A stretch of 5,325 nucleotides of DNA from Acholeplasmataceae bacterium (GCA_028690555.1 JAQVBA010000072.1:1-5325); one strand, 5' to 3'; counted from the stretch's first letter, positions 1-5,325 are shown. A program made the numbers and translations. Notes: generated by a model from the letters alone, not told the origin.

Positions 1-339
1 AGTGATGAAGTGAGCGTGTTCACTGATGATACGAGCTTGGCGGGTATAGCCAAGTCGATGAATAATGTGAGCCAAACGATGATAAGTAATAGCCATATAG
101 CCAGGATAAGCTAAAACTATCTCCTCTTTACTATCAACTGCCGGATCACTTTCAAAGAAGAATTCTAAATCATCTTCTAATTGCTTTTTAATGCTTGGCA
201 AATCAGCTAAAAAGATATTGCATTTTTTTTCGTTTTCATCGATGTATTTCAAAAACATGCCTTTAACATCGACATCCTCTTTACAGATGAGATAGTCCCG
301 TAAGGAATGAGCGAAGATAATTATTCTTTCTTTTACCAT
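1..339 (-). CDS. cysE: Serine O-acetyltransferase, N-terminal part (cut by left edge)
   Basis: Makes O-acetylserine from serine and acetyl-CoA, the first committed step of cysteine synthesis, in the cytoplasm. 113 codons are visible and the frame is open to the window edge. Seen: a helical N-terminal region of about 60 residues, then DPAVDS (65-70), AYPGYMAITYHRLAH (77-91) and ARIISEHAH (102-110). This matches the segment of serine acetyltransferases just before the TGIDIHPGA hexapeptide domain. The long N-terminus and ISEHAH suggest the longer EpsC-like type rather than the short Bacillus CysE. The catalytic His/Asp and left-handed beta-helix lie outside the window. The ATG at 339 follows a good AAAGGAG site with a 10-nt gap and overlaps the end of cysK by 7 nt, so the two are translationally coupled. 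Family call is firm; the EpsC subtype is inference. Confidence 0.9.
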   Translation of the reverse strand, partial: MVKERIIIFAHSLRDYLICKEDVDVKGMFLKYIDENEKKCNIFLADLPSIKKQLEDDLEFFFESDPAVDSKEEIVLAYPGYMAITYHRLAHIIHRLGYTRQARIISEHAHFIT

Positions 340-1223
340 GGATAGCGATCTCCTTTATCTGGAAAAATGACCACAACGTTCTTATCTTTTAAATCGTTCT
401 TTTTAATGTATTGAATTGCACCTAACAAAGCCGCTCCGCTAGAATAGCCAATATCAATGCCTTCGACATCACGAATGGTCTTAGCCATTTTGATACTCTC
501 GAGGTCATCGACGTCTTCGACATAGTCGACAACTTCACGATTAAGAGTGTTGGGAATAAAGTTAGCGCTTATTCCTTGAATCTTGTGGGGAGCGGCCACT
601 CCTTTAGTTAATAAAGGTGACTGGGCAGCTTCAACACCGACCGCCACTAAGGGTTTCTTTTGTTCAAGGAAGTATTTCTTAATTCCACTGATGGTTCCAC
701 CAGTTCCAATGCCAGACACTAGAACATCAACATTTGGTAATTGCTTTAAAATTTCTGGACCAGTGGTTAAATAATGAGCCATCGGGTTGTTTAGATCATC
801 GAATTGGCCAAAGATGAAGGAATTAGGGATTTCTTTAACTAATTCTTCAGCTTTCTTTTTGGTGTCAGCCATTCCACCTTTCACTAAGACTAATTCACCA
901 CCATATTTAGCCATCATATCGCGGCGTTGTTGGCTCATGCTCTCGGGCATGACCAAAATCGCGCGATAATTGAAGACATTATGGTAGAAGGCTAAAGCGA
1001 TACCAGTATTTCCTGAAGTTGCTTCAACAATCGTTGTGCCTTCTTTTAAAAGACCTTTTTTGACGTCTTCAAGCAACATGTTATAGACTGGGCGATCTTT
1101 GACTGAACCGGTTGGGTTCGTGTTCTCGACTTTGGCGTAAAGGTGGCTTTTTAAGCCATATTTATGCTCAATTTTAAGTAGCCTAACTACTTCGGTATTC
1201 CCGGGGATGTATTTTTTATTCAT
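333..1223 (-). CDS. cysK: Cysteine synthase (O-acetylserine sulfhydrylase)
   Basis: PLP enzyme that joins O-acetylserine and sulfide to give cysteine and acetate; 296 residues, slightly shorter than the usual 300-310. Seen in order: PTGSVKDR with the Schiff-base lysine at K42; the substrate loop TSGNTG (69-74); NPMAHYLTTGPEI (146-158); the phosphate-binding loop GTGGT (173-177); IQGISANFIP (215-224); and SSGA (261-264), which contacts the pyridine nitrogen. The N-terminal motif normally read as GNTPLVRL is GNTEVVRL (8-15), a mild departure. The ATG at 1223 is preceded by GAGGA with a 10-nt gap. Next gene is cysE, overlapping by 7 nt, so substrate supply and use are linked and the two proteins may form the cysteine synthase complex. 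An intrinsic terminator ends 17 nt upstream of the start. Cystathionine beta-synthase or CysM are less likely alternatives given length and partner. Confidence 0.95.
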   Translation of the reverse strand: MNKKYIPGNTEVVRLLKIEHKYGLKSHLYAKVENTNPTGSVKDRPVYNMLLEDVKKGLLKEGTTIVEATSGNTGIALAFYHNVFNYRAILVMPESMSQQRRDMMAKYGGELVLVKGGMADTKKKAEELVKEIPNSFIFGQFDDLNNPMAHYLTTGPEILKQLPNVDVLVSGIGTGGTISGIKKYFLEQKKPLVAVGVEAAQSPLLTKGVAAPHKIQGISANFIPNTLNREVVDYVEDVDDLESIKMAKTIRDVEGIDIGYSSGAALLGAIQYIKKNDLKDKNVVVIFPDKGDRYPW

Positions 1224-1240
1224 TATTAATTTTTCCTCAT

Positions 1241-1266
1241 AAAAAGGCGGGCTTTGACGCTCCGCC
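1241..1266 (-). terminator. Intrinsic terminator between the zinc-ribbon gene and cysK
   Basis: On the minus strand GGCGG-A-GC pairs with GCCCGCC (7 G/C pairs, one bulged A) around the loop GTCAAA, followed directly by TTTTT (1245-1241). It starts 7 nt after the stop of the zinc-ribbon gene and its U-tract ends 17 nt before the cysK ATG. Position and strength suggest it trims or gates transcription into cysK-cysE. Confidence 0.8.
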
Positions 1267-1273
1267 GATTCCT

Positions 1274-1432
1274 TTATTTTTCTTTGGCTAATTTATGCGA
1301 TACTTGTTGTTTGCACATTGGGCAAATAGTAAAGCCTTCTGGTTTAAGGGGAGTCGTTTGGATTTCGTCCTCACTATAGGTATAAACAAATCCGCAATAA
1401 GGACATCGAACTTCATAAACTTTGTTTGACAT
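1274..1432 (-). CDS. Small zinc-ribbon protein (52 aa), function unknown
   Basis: A short gene, easily missed because a longer overlapping frame (1288-1485) covers it. The product has two CxxC pairs, CPYC at 10-13 and CPMC at 37-40, 23 residues apart, with a short hydrophobic and charged linker between. This is the layout of a single zinc ribbon or rubredoxin-like metal knuckle. It ends in a lysine-rich tail (HKLAKEK). No signal peptide or membrane segment. The ATG at 1432 is preceded by AAAAGGAG with a 10-nt gap, the same spacing as its neighbours. It is the first gene after the promoter at 1463-1471 and lies upstream of cysK-cysE, separated by 50 nt and a terminator. A metal-binding or redox role linked to thiol supply is only a guess; I recognise no named family. 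Confidence 0.8.
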   Translation of the reverse strand: MSNKVYEVRCPYCGFVYTYSEDEIQTTPLKPEGFTICPMCKQQVSHKLAKEK

Positions 1433-1462
1433 ATGACTGAGTCTCCTTTTTTCTTGATTGTA

Positions 1463-1471
1463 AGTATATCA
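1463..1471 (-). promoter_or_regulatory. Extended -10 promoter of the zinc-ribbon/cys unit
   Basis: Minus strand reads TGATATACT: TATACT (1468-1463) with the TG extension one base upstream (1471-1470). The expected -35 place (1486-1491) reads TACCGC, a poor match, so the extended -10 or an activator must compensate. Predicted start is near 1456, giving a leader of about 24 nt before the ATG at 1432. Confidence 0.6.
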
Positions 1472-1483
1472 TTAAACTTTTTC

Positions 1484-1498
1484 ATGCGGTAGTCGCAT
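1484..1498. promoter_or_regulatory. Perfect dyad over the -35 region, possible operator
   Basis: ATGCG (1484-1488), five-base centre, CGCAT (1494-1498). It sits exactly where the -35 box of the promoter at 1463-1471 would be and is not followed by a T-run on either strand, so it is not an intrinsic terminator for the acetyltransferase gene upstream. The position suits a transcription factor site. The regulator is unknown; it does not look like the CymR box as I remember it. Confidence 0.4.
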
Positions 1499-1525
1499 AC
1501 TCAAGGAATTATCGAAATTTTATAA

Positions 1526-2089
1526 TCATGATTTGATGTATGGATTATTTAAGATATAAGCTTTGCTTTCAATCACTTTCCCCATCTGGGTTTTGTATTG
1601 ACGGTTATAAGCGAATTTAAAACCAGCTTTTTCAATCACTCTTTGGGAACGGGTATTTTCTAGGAAATGCACCGCGGTCAAGTGATTGAGCTTTAAAACT
1701 TTGAAACAATATTCGATTACTCTACTGACTGCTTCACTCATTAAACCTTGACCCCAATAGTCTTTCGCTAAGACATAACCGATTTCTCTGGTGGTCTCTT
1801 TAGGATAATATGAACGAGGGAAACTGGATTTTTCAATGCCGAAAGAACCAATCACTCGATTAGTCTTTTTAAGGACAATAGCGAAGGTTTTCTTTTCCTT
1901 AACAAACATATTGAGAATGTAACGGGAGACATCTTTGTTCTCGTGATGTTTCCATCCCGCGCATTCTCCTACGCCTTCTATAGAAGCATAGTTATAAAAA
2001 TCTTCTAAATCCTCTTCTTTAAATGGTCTAAGGATGAGGCGTTCAGTTTCTAAAATGGTATGGGATACATCAATTTTTCGGTTAATCAT
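1526..2089 (-). CDS. GNAT family N-acetyltransferase, RimJ/RimL-like
   Basis: 187 residues, the usual length of the family. Transfers acetyl from acetyl-CoA to an amine; the substrate (protein N-terminus, small molecule or antibiotic) cannot be told from sequence. Seen: the opening beta-strand ETERLILRPFKEEDLEDFY (14-32); a central strand TFAIVLKKTNRVIGSFGIE (68-86); motif A, REIGYVLAKDYWGQGLMSEA (101-120), with the GQGLMSEA acetyl-CoA loop; and motif B, ENTRSQRVIEKAGFKF (144-159), all typical of the RimJ/RimL-type group. A frame-extending TTG lies 6 nt upstream (2095). I choose the ATG at 2089 because AAGGA (2104-2100) is 10 nt from it and only 4 nt from the TTG. Stop is TGA. It is divergent from the T-box unit; a possible -10 TAAAAT lies at 2135-2130 without a clear -35. 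Confidence 0.88.
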   Translation of the reverse strand: MINRKIDVSHTILETERLILRPFKEEDLEDFYNYASIEGVGECAGWKHHENKDVSRYILNMFVKEKKTFAIVLKKTNRVIGSFGIEKSSFPRSYYPKETTREIGYVLAKDYWGQGLMSEAVSRVIEYCFKVLKLNHLTAVHFLENTRSQRVIEKAGFKFAYNRQYKTQMGKVIESKAYILNNPYIKS

Positions 2090-2173
2090 ATTCAACTTTT
2101 CCTTAATATAGATACAGGTGTACTAGGTTATTTTATCTCTTTTCTTTGAAAGATTCATCACTTTCGAAATTGT

Positions 2174-2200
2174 TTGACAGGTTAAATTACTTAATATAAA
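2174..2200 (+). promoter_or_regulatory. Promoter of the T-box leader and lyase gene
   Basis: A perfect -35 TTGACA (2174-2179) and TATAAA (2195-2200) are separated by 15 bp, slightly short. An alternative -10, TAAAGT (2197-2202), gives 17 bp but matches less well. Either puts the start near 2207-2209, just ahead of T-box stem I. Confidence 0.65.
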
Positions 2201-2206
2201 GTGATA

Positions 2207-2462
2207 GCCAAAGACAGTGCGAAAGAGAAAGATATCCAGAATCTTATAGAGAGTTTGCGGTTGGTGTAAGCAAATAGAAGAGGATATGTAATATACACTT
2301 TCAAGTCGGGTACTGAACTAATAGTAGGCTACTCCGGAAATCCTCCGTTATCAGGATAAGAGTTAATAGACTCGTTAAGTGATGGCAAATCGCCATAACA
2401 TGGGTGGTACCGCGGAAATCATACGATCTTCGTCCCATAAGCTAGGGATAAGATCGTTTTTT
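2207..2462 (+). promoter_or_regulatory. T-box riboswitch leader, predicted tyrosine-specific
   Basis: Senses uncharged tRNA and lets transcription continue into the gene at 2493. Seen: the stem I distal part AGAGAG followed by TTTGC, GGTTGGTGTAA and GCAAA; a stem ATATCC/GGATAT; and below it the specifier loop, closed by GAAAG (2221-2225) with CTTTC (2298-2302). The codon in the loop that best fits is UAC (2294-2296, Tyr), followed by the usual purine A and then the lower helix. CCGTTATC (2344-2351), a hairpin ATGGC/GCCAT (2382-2396) and the T-box core GGGTGGTACCGCG (2402-2414) follow. The antiterminator pairs ATGGG (2400-2404) with CCCAT (2434-2438). The bulge is UGGU, which pairs with ACCA, so the tRNA has discriminator A, as tRNA-Tyr does. 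T-box identity is certain; the Tyr reading is inference from hand folding. Confidence 0.95.
2424..2462 (+). terminator. T-box regulated intrinsic terminator
   Basis: CGATCTT (2424-2430) pairs with AAGATCG (2450-2456) and TCCC (2433-2436) with GGGA (2445-2448) around an 8-nt loop, followed by TTTTTT (2457-2462). CCCAT (2434-2438) is shared with the antiterminator, so the two folds exclude each other. The terminator ends 30 nt before the lyase ATG. Confidence 0.93.
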
Positions 2463-2492
2463 ATTTCCACTAGCTAAGAAAGGAACATTTTT

Positions 2493-3944
2493 ATGTCACA
2501 CATCGCCCGTTTCAAAGCTGCCCCGTTTCCTTTAGAGATGCACAAAGCTCGCATCGTTCAAAAGATTAATCTACTACCAATCAAGGAAAGATTAAAAGCT
2601 ATTCAAGAAGCCGGTAATAATACCTTCTTACTGCGTAATCGTGATGTCTTTTTGGATATGTTGACCGATAGCGGCACTAACGCGATGAGCAATGAGCAAA
2701 TCGCCGCCATGAGCATCGCTGATGATGCTTACGCCGGAAGTGAAACCTTCTATCGTTTAGAGAATACCGTTAATCACTTCTTTGGCACAAAATTCTTTCT
2801 TCCCGCTCACCAAGGAAGAGCGTGTGAACATATCTTAGCCAAAACCTATGTTAAGCCAGGAGATGTCGTTCCCATGAATTATCATTTCACCACCACTAAG
2901 GCTCATATTATGGAATGCGGTGGAACGGTAGAAGAATGTTTCTTGGATGAAGCGATTAAAACCACCAGCGATTGTCCATTCAAAGGTGATATGGACATGG
3001 CTAAATTAAAAGCCATTGTCGCAAAAGTTGGTAGAGAACATATTCCTTTTATTCGCATTGAATTAGGTACTAACTTGATTGGTGGTCAACCTATATCAAT
3101 GAAAAGTATTAAAGAAGTCCATGCTTTTGCCAAAAAAGAAGGCATTATTGTTGTTATTGATGCTTCCTTATTAGCCGATAATCTCTACTTCATCAAAGTG
3201 AGAGAAAAAGAATATAAAAATGCTGATACCTTAACAATCGTTAGGGAAATCGCCAAGTGCGCCGATATCATCTACTTCTCAGCCCGCAAATTAGGCTGCG
3301 CGAGAGGTGGAGGATTTGCCTTAGCCGAGAAGAAATTCTTCGATGATATGAAATCCCTTGTTCCACTATATGAAGGATTCCTCACCTATGGTGGCATGTC
3401 CGTTAGAGAAATGGAAGCCATGTCAGTCGGCATTATGGAAACCCTCGATATCGATATGATATCTCAAGGTCCAGAATTCATCGGTGAATTCGCCACGATG
3501 ATGAAAAAAGAAGGGATACCCATTATCACTCCAGCGGGAGGATTGGGATTACATATCAACGCTAGAGAATTCTTACCCCATATTAAAGATGAAGAATACC
3601 CCGCCGGAGTATTAGCCACCGCTATCTACATCATCAGTGGAACTAGAGGCATGGAAAGAGGCACAATCTCGGAAGCGAGAAACCCAGATGGAAGTGAACA
3701 TATTGCTTCGGTTGAATTAGTTCGCCTTGCTTTGCCACGACGCGTGTTTACTCTCTCACATATTACTTTCTTAACTGATCGTATCGCTTGGTTATATAAG
3801 AACCGCGATTTAATCGGTGGATTGAAGTTCGTTGAAGAACCTAAAGTCTTGCGTTTCTTCATCGGTCGCTTAGGTGAAATTGGTGATTGGCAAGAAAGAC
3901 TAGTCGCTAAGTTCATCGAAGACTTTGGCGAAGACGCTTTATAA
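2493..3944 (+). CDS. Aromatic amino-acid beta-eliminating lyase homologue (tyrosine phenol-lyase/tryptophanase family)
   Basis: PLP enzyme of fold type I, 483 residues against about 456-470 for characterised members; the excess is at both ends. Known members split tyrosine to phenol, pyruvate and ammonia, or tryptophan to indole. Seen, compared from memory with Citrobacter tyrosine phenol-lyase: LTDSGTNAMS (57-66), AYAGS with the catalytic-type Tyr80, HQGRA phosphate loop (106-110), FTTT (132-135), N194, D223, Schiff-base K266 in SARK, MERG with R389, VRL with R411, and LRFF (453-456). Thr133 and Arg389 match the tyrosine-lyase specificity residues rather than the tryptophanase ones. Differences: the Arg contacting PLP O3' (R217) is Leu226, the residue after the PLP lysine is Leu267 instead of Asp, and the GGH motif is GGL (351). 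Start ATG has AAAGGAA 8 nt upstream. Controlled by the T-box. Tyrosine lyase or synthase is plausible; a different substrate or lost activity is possible. Confidence 0.88.
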   Translation: MSHIARFKAAPFPLEMHKARIVQKINLLPIKERLKAIQEAGNNTFLLRNRDVFLDMLTDSGTNAMSNEQIAAMSIADDAYAGSETFYRLENTVNHFFGTKFFLPAHQGRACEHILAKTYVKPGDVVPMNYHFTTTKAHIMECGGTVEECFLDEAIKTTSDCPFKGDMDMAKLKAIVAKVGREHIPFIRIELGTNLIGGQPISMKSIKEVHAFAKKEGIIVVIDASLLADNLYFIKVREKEYKNADTLTIVREIAKCADIIYFSARKLGCARGGGFALAEKKFFDDMKSLVPLYEGFLTYGGMSVREMEAMSVGIMETLDIDMISQGPEFIGEFATMMKKEGIPIITPAGGLGLHINAREFLPHIKDEEYPAGVLATAIYIISGTRGMERGTISEARNPDGSEHIASVELVRLALPRRVFTLSHITFLTDRIAWLYKNRDLIGGLKFVEEPKVLRFFIGRLGEIGDWQERLVAKFIEDFGEDAL

Positions 3945-4048
3945 ACAATTTTTAGAAATTAAGTTTTGTGTTTAATATAAATTTTGTATAAAGATTGTTC
4001 TATTTTGTTGAATGGAAATGACTTTATTTTCGCATTATACTAGCATGT
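3945..4048. other. AT-rich convergent spacer
   Basis: Spacer between the lyase and nitroreductase genes, which face each other. There is a weak all-A/T dyad AATTT/AAATT (3947-3960) after the lyase stop, too weak to call a terminator, and no open frame with a ribosome site. Confidence 0.5.
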
Positions 4049-4079
4049 AAAAAAAGTTAACAAAGCACATTTGTACTTT
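4049..4079 (-). terminator. Probable intrinsic terminator of the nitroreductase gene
   Basis: Minus strand: AAAGT-ACAAA pairs with TTTGT-(TA)-ACTTT around the loop TGTGC, a 10-bp A/T-rich stem with a 2-nt bulge, followed by four more Ts so that seven Ts run together. It begins 25 nt after the nitroreductase stop. The stem is weak (two G-C pairs), hence moderate confidence. Confidence 0.55.
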
Positions 4080-4104
4080 ACATCCTTAAAAGACTTCAAG
4101 AACA

Positions 4105-4635
4105 TCACCACTTCTCACGGTGAATCTTATCTTCTTCTAAGATGGGTTTTCCTTCTTTGACGCTAAAGAAATTTGTATCATCTTTGGGGTAACCAAAAGT
4201 AATTATTGAATGTGGGATAATGTGATTAGGTAAGTGGAAGATTTCTTTTTGGATTTTCATCTTTCCTTCTTTTGGAAAAGTACCAATCCAACAAGCACCT
4301 ATACCTAATTCATGAGCGGCAAGAATCATATTTTGAGCAGCAATGGAACAATCAACTTTCCAAAAGTCATCCGCGGAGAGTTTTTCATCCCCTAAAACGA
4401 GAATCGCCATCTTCGCGTGAAGCAAAGGAGAAGCGACAAGTAAACCGATTAATCCCGCCATATTCTTTAAAGTGGCTGAATCTTGAACCACTAGGAAATG
4501 CCAATCTCGACGATTTCTCGCGCTTGGTCCAGCTTGGCCAGCTTTTAGAATGGTTTGTAAAACCTCTTCTTCGATTGGTTTATCACTATATTCTCTTACG
4601 CTCTTGCGAGTTAAGATGGCTTCAATTGTTTTCAT
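4105..4635 (-). CDS. FMN-dependent nitroreductase family protein
   Basis: 176 residues, normal for the small single-domain nitroreductases. Uses NAD(P)H and FMN to reduce nitro compounds, quinones or similar acceptors, as a cytoplasmic homodimer; the natural substrate is unknown. Seen: TRKSVREYSDKPI (9-21), the FMN phosphate-binding start; AGPSARNRRDWHF (35-47), with the Ser and Arg that touch FMN; DCSIAAQNMILAAHELGIGACWIG (95-118), the dimer-interface helix and GIGACWIG loop; and the terminal EEDKIHREKW (167-176). The frame stays open upstream to 4782, but that extension has no family similarity and runs through the promoter. AGAGGA (4648-4643) is 7 nt before the ATG at 4635, which fixes the start. 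It is divergent from a methyltransferase and faces repeated operator-like motifs, so induction by an electrophile or quinone sensor is a reasonable guess. Confidence 0.93.
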   Translation of the reverse strand: MKTIEAILTRKSVREYSDKPIEEEVLQTILKAGQAGPSARNRRDWHFLVVQDSATLKNMAGLIGLLVASPLLHAKMAILVLGDEKLSADDFWKVDCSIAAQNMILAAHELGIGACWIGTFPKEGKMKIQKEIFHLPNHIIPHSIITFGYPKDDTNFFSVKEGKPILEEDKIHREKW

Positions 4636-4654
4636 AAATGCATCCTCTGTTTTA

Positions 4655-4685
4655 ATTATATATCGAGATATAAAGACAAACTCAA
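4655..4685 (-). promoter_or_regulatory. Putative nitroreductase promoter
   Basis: A perfect TATAAT lies on the minus strand (4660-4655), 19 nt from ATG 4635. TTGAGT (4685-4680) could be the -35 with a long 19-bp spacer. The -10 overlaps the edge of the dyad at 4659-4672, which fits repression. Confidence 0.45.
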
Positions 4686-4718
4686 TTTTTCTAGTAGAGT
4701 CTTGCATTGATCGAGATA
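4659..4718. repeat. Two ATCGAGATA motifs, one within a dyad (candidate operators)
   Basis: ATCGAGATA occurs at 4662-4670 and again at 4710-4718 on the same strand. The first copy is inside TATATC-GA-GATATA (4659-4672), a 14-bp dyad next to the nitroreductase -10 box. The second lies ahead of the methyltransferase gene. Repeated half-sites in a divergent promoter region suggest one regulator binding both. From memory they resemble half-sites of the Bacillus MhqR box, whose regulon includes a nitroreductase; this is a weak inference. Confidence 0.4.
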
Positions 4719-4755
4719 AAGAGTATCTTAATAGATAATAATTAAGGGGAATGTT

Positions 4756-5325
4756 ATGGATATTAAAGAAGTTAAGCAACAATCAATCAAATTCTGGGAT
4801 GACTATTTTAAGCAGTATCCCACTTTCAAAATTAAAAAGAGTGACATCACCATCGATACTGCTTTAGATGAATGCTTAAAGTTTTTAGGGGATCGCTGTG
4901 AACATGTCCTCGATATCGGTTGTGGCGAAGGCTTATGTCTAATGGAAATCGCCTTAATCGGAGAAAAAGTCAAATCTTGTTTAGGAGTTGATGCTTCACT
5001 AAGCGCGATTGAAAAAGGCAATGACATAGTCAAATTATCGGAAATTAAGAATATTAACTTTGAACAAGGGGATGAAAACTATCTAAAAGATATTCCCTCA
5101 CAAAGCTATGACGGCATTGTCTGTTCGAACTTTCTTGATGTCATTCCCACAAGTCTCAGCGATGTTGTTATCAAAGAGATGCTAAGAATTATCAAACCAA
5201 AAGGATATATTCTTTTAAAGTTTAATTTCTTTCTTACTCAAGACTTAATTGAGAAACTCCATATGACCGAGATAGAAAAAAACACCTATGCGATGAATGG
5301 GGTGATTCGAGCGATGAATCGCACC
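4756..5325 (+). CDS. Class I SAM-dependent methyltransferase (cut by right edge)
   Basis: 190 codons from the ATG to the window edge with no stop. Seen: an N-terminal helix region with KFWDDYF (12-18); motif I, HVLDIGCGEG (50-59), the glycine-rich SAM loop; the acidic end of strand 2, LGVDAS (76-81); a motif near NFEQGDENYL (101-110) that would place the adenine-binding acid; YDGIVCSNFLDVIP (118-131), motif IV-like; and LRIIKPKGYILLKF (143-156), the post-motif strand typical of Methyltransf_11/25 proteins. The substrate-specific part is beyond the edge, so the target (small molecule, quinone, RNA) is unknown. AAGGGG (4744-4749) is 6 nt before the start; a nearer upstream ATG at 4751 is in another frame. 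Divergent from the nitroreductase with a shared control region. Confidence 0.9.
   Translation, partial: MDIKEVKQQSIKFWDDYFKQYPTFKIKKSDITIDTALDECLKFLGDRCEHVLDIGCGEGLCLMEIALIGEKVKSCLGVDASLSAIEKGNDIVKLSEIKNINFEQGDENYLKDIPSQSYDGIVCSNFLDVIPTSLSDVVIKEMLRIIKPKGYILLKFNFFLTQDLIEKLHMTEIEKNTYAMNGVIRAMNRT

Noticed and set aside
583..969. Two short plus-strand frames opposite cysK
   Set aside because: Antisense shadows of a well-conserved gene; no ribosome sites or recognisable protein features.
1288..1485. 65-codon open frame on the minus strand
   Set aside because: It overlaps the zinc-ribbon gene in another frame, runs through the promoter and has no ribosome site; the 52-residue frame with two CxxC pairs is the real gene.
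2090..2095. TTG start for the GNAT gene
   Set aside because: Its gap to the Shine-Dalgarno is only 4 nt, whereas the ATG at 2089 has 10 nt, like neighbouring genes.
2144..2169. CTTTGAAAG and TTTCGAAA palindromes ahead of the T-box promoter
   Set aside because: Low-complexity A/T words with no clear spacing relation to either divergent promoter.
3626..3916. 96-codon minus-strand frame opposite the lyase gene
   Set aside because: Lies wholly over conserved lyase coding sequence and resembles no family.
4013..4041. Plus-strand promoter-like pair TGGAAA and TATACT
   Set aside because: No gene or RNA follows on that strand; it points into the nitroreductase terminator, and AT-rich spacers produce such matches by chance.
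4034..4063. Minus-strand TATAAT with a weak TTGTTA, which would give antisense RNA to the lyase 3' end
   Set aside because: The -35 is poor and overlaps the proposed terminator stem; no support beyond one hexamer.
4045..4083. Inverted repeat ATGTAAA/TTTACAT around the nitroreductase terminator
   Set aside because: Short and A/T-only arms, partly using the terminator bases; more likely chance than an operator or attachment site.
4272..4738. Two plus-strand frames opposite the nitroreductase
   Set aside because: Shadows of the conserved nitroreductase and its promoter region.
4636..4782. Upstream extension of the nitroreductase frame by 49 codons
   Set aside because: No family similarity, runs through promoter and operator-like motifs; the ATG at 4635 has a good ribosome site and the family's normal N-terminus.
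4803..5033. 76-codon minus-strand frame
   Set aside because: Opposite the SAM-binding core of the methyltransferase, which is clearly the coding frame.

Overview
The window is low in G+C and gene-dense. It carries a T-box leader and strong AGGAG-type Shine-Dalgarno sites. Tryptophan is read from TGG and TGA serves as a stop, so the standard code applies. This points to a Bacillota or related low-GC Gram-positive lineage. A gut or uncultured Bacilli/Erysipelotrichia type is possible, but the genus cannot be fixed from the sequence. Nothing looks like a mobile element, CRISPR array, tRNA or rRNA.

Left part (1-1500), all on the minus strand: a cysteine-synthesis unit read right to left. An extended -10 promoter (1463-1471), with a perfect dyad where the -35 would be, drives a 52-residue double-CxxC zinc-ribbon protein (1274-1432). 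A compact intrinsic terminator (1241-1266) follows, then cysteine synthase cysK (333-1223). The cysK stop overlaps the start of serine acetyltransferase cysE/epsC, which leaves the window at its left edge. CysE makes O-acetylserine and CysK converts it with sulfide to cysteine. The terminator between the zinc-ribbon gene and cysK would lower or gate cysK-cysE expression.

Middle (1526-3944): a RimJ/RimL-like GNAT acetyltransferase on the minus strand diverges from a plus-strand transcription unit. That unit has a sigma-A type promoter, a full T-box leader with terminator, and a 483-residue PLP enzyme of the tyrosine phenol-lyase/tryptophanase family. The T-box reads most naturally as tyrosine-specific (specifier UAC, UGGU bulge matching a tRNA with discriminator A). 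A T-box turns genes on when the cognate tRNA is uncharged, which is odd for a tyrosine-degrading lyase. Several residues fixed in characterised lyases are also changed. This pair is the most interesting object in the window.

Right part (4049-5325): a small FMN nitroreductase on the minus strand, with its own A/T-rich terminator, is divergent from a class I SAM-dependent methyltransferase cut by the right edge. Their shared intergenic region carries two copies of ATCGAGATA, one inside a 14-bp dyad next to the nitroreductase -10 box, which suggests a common regulator.
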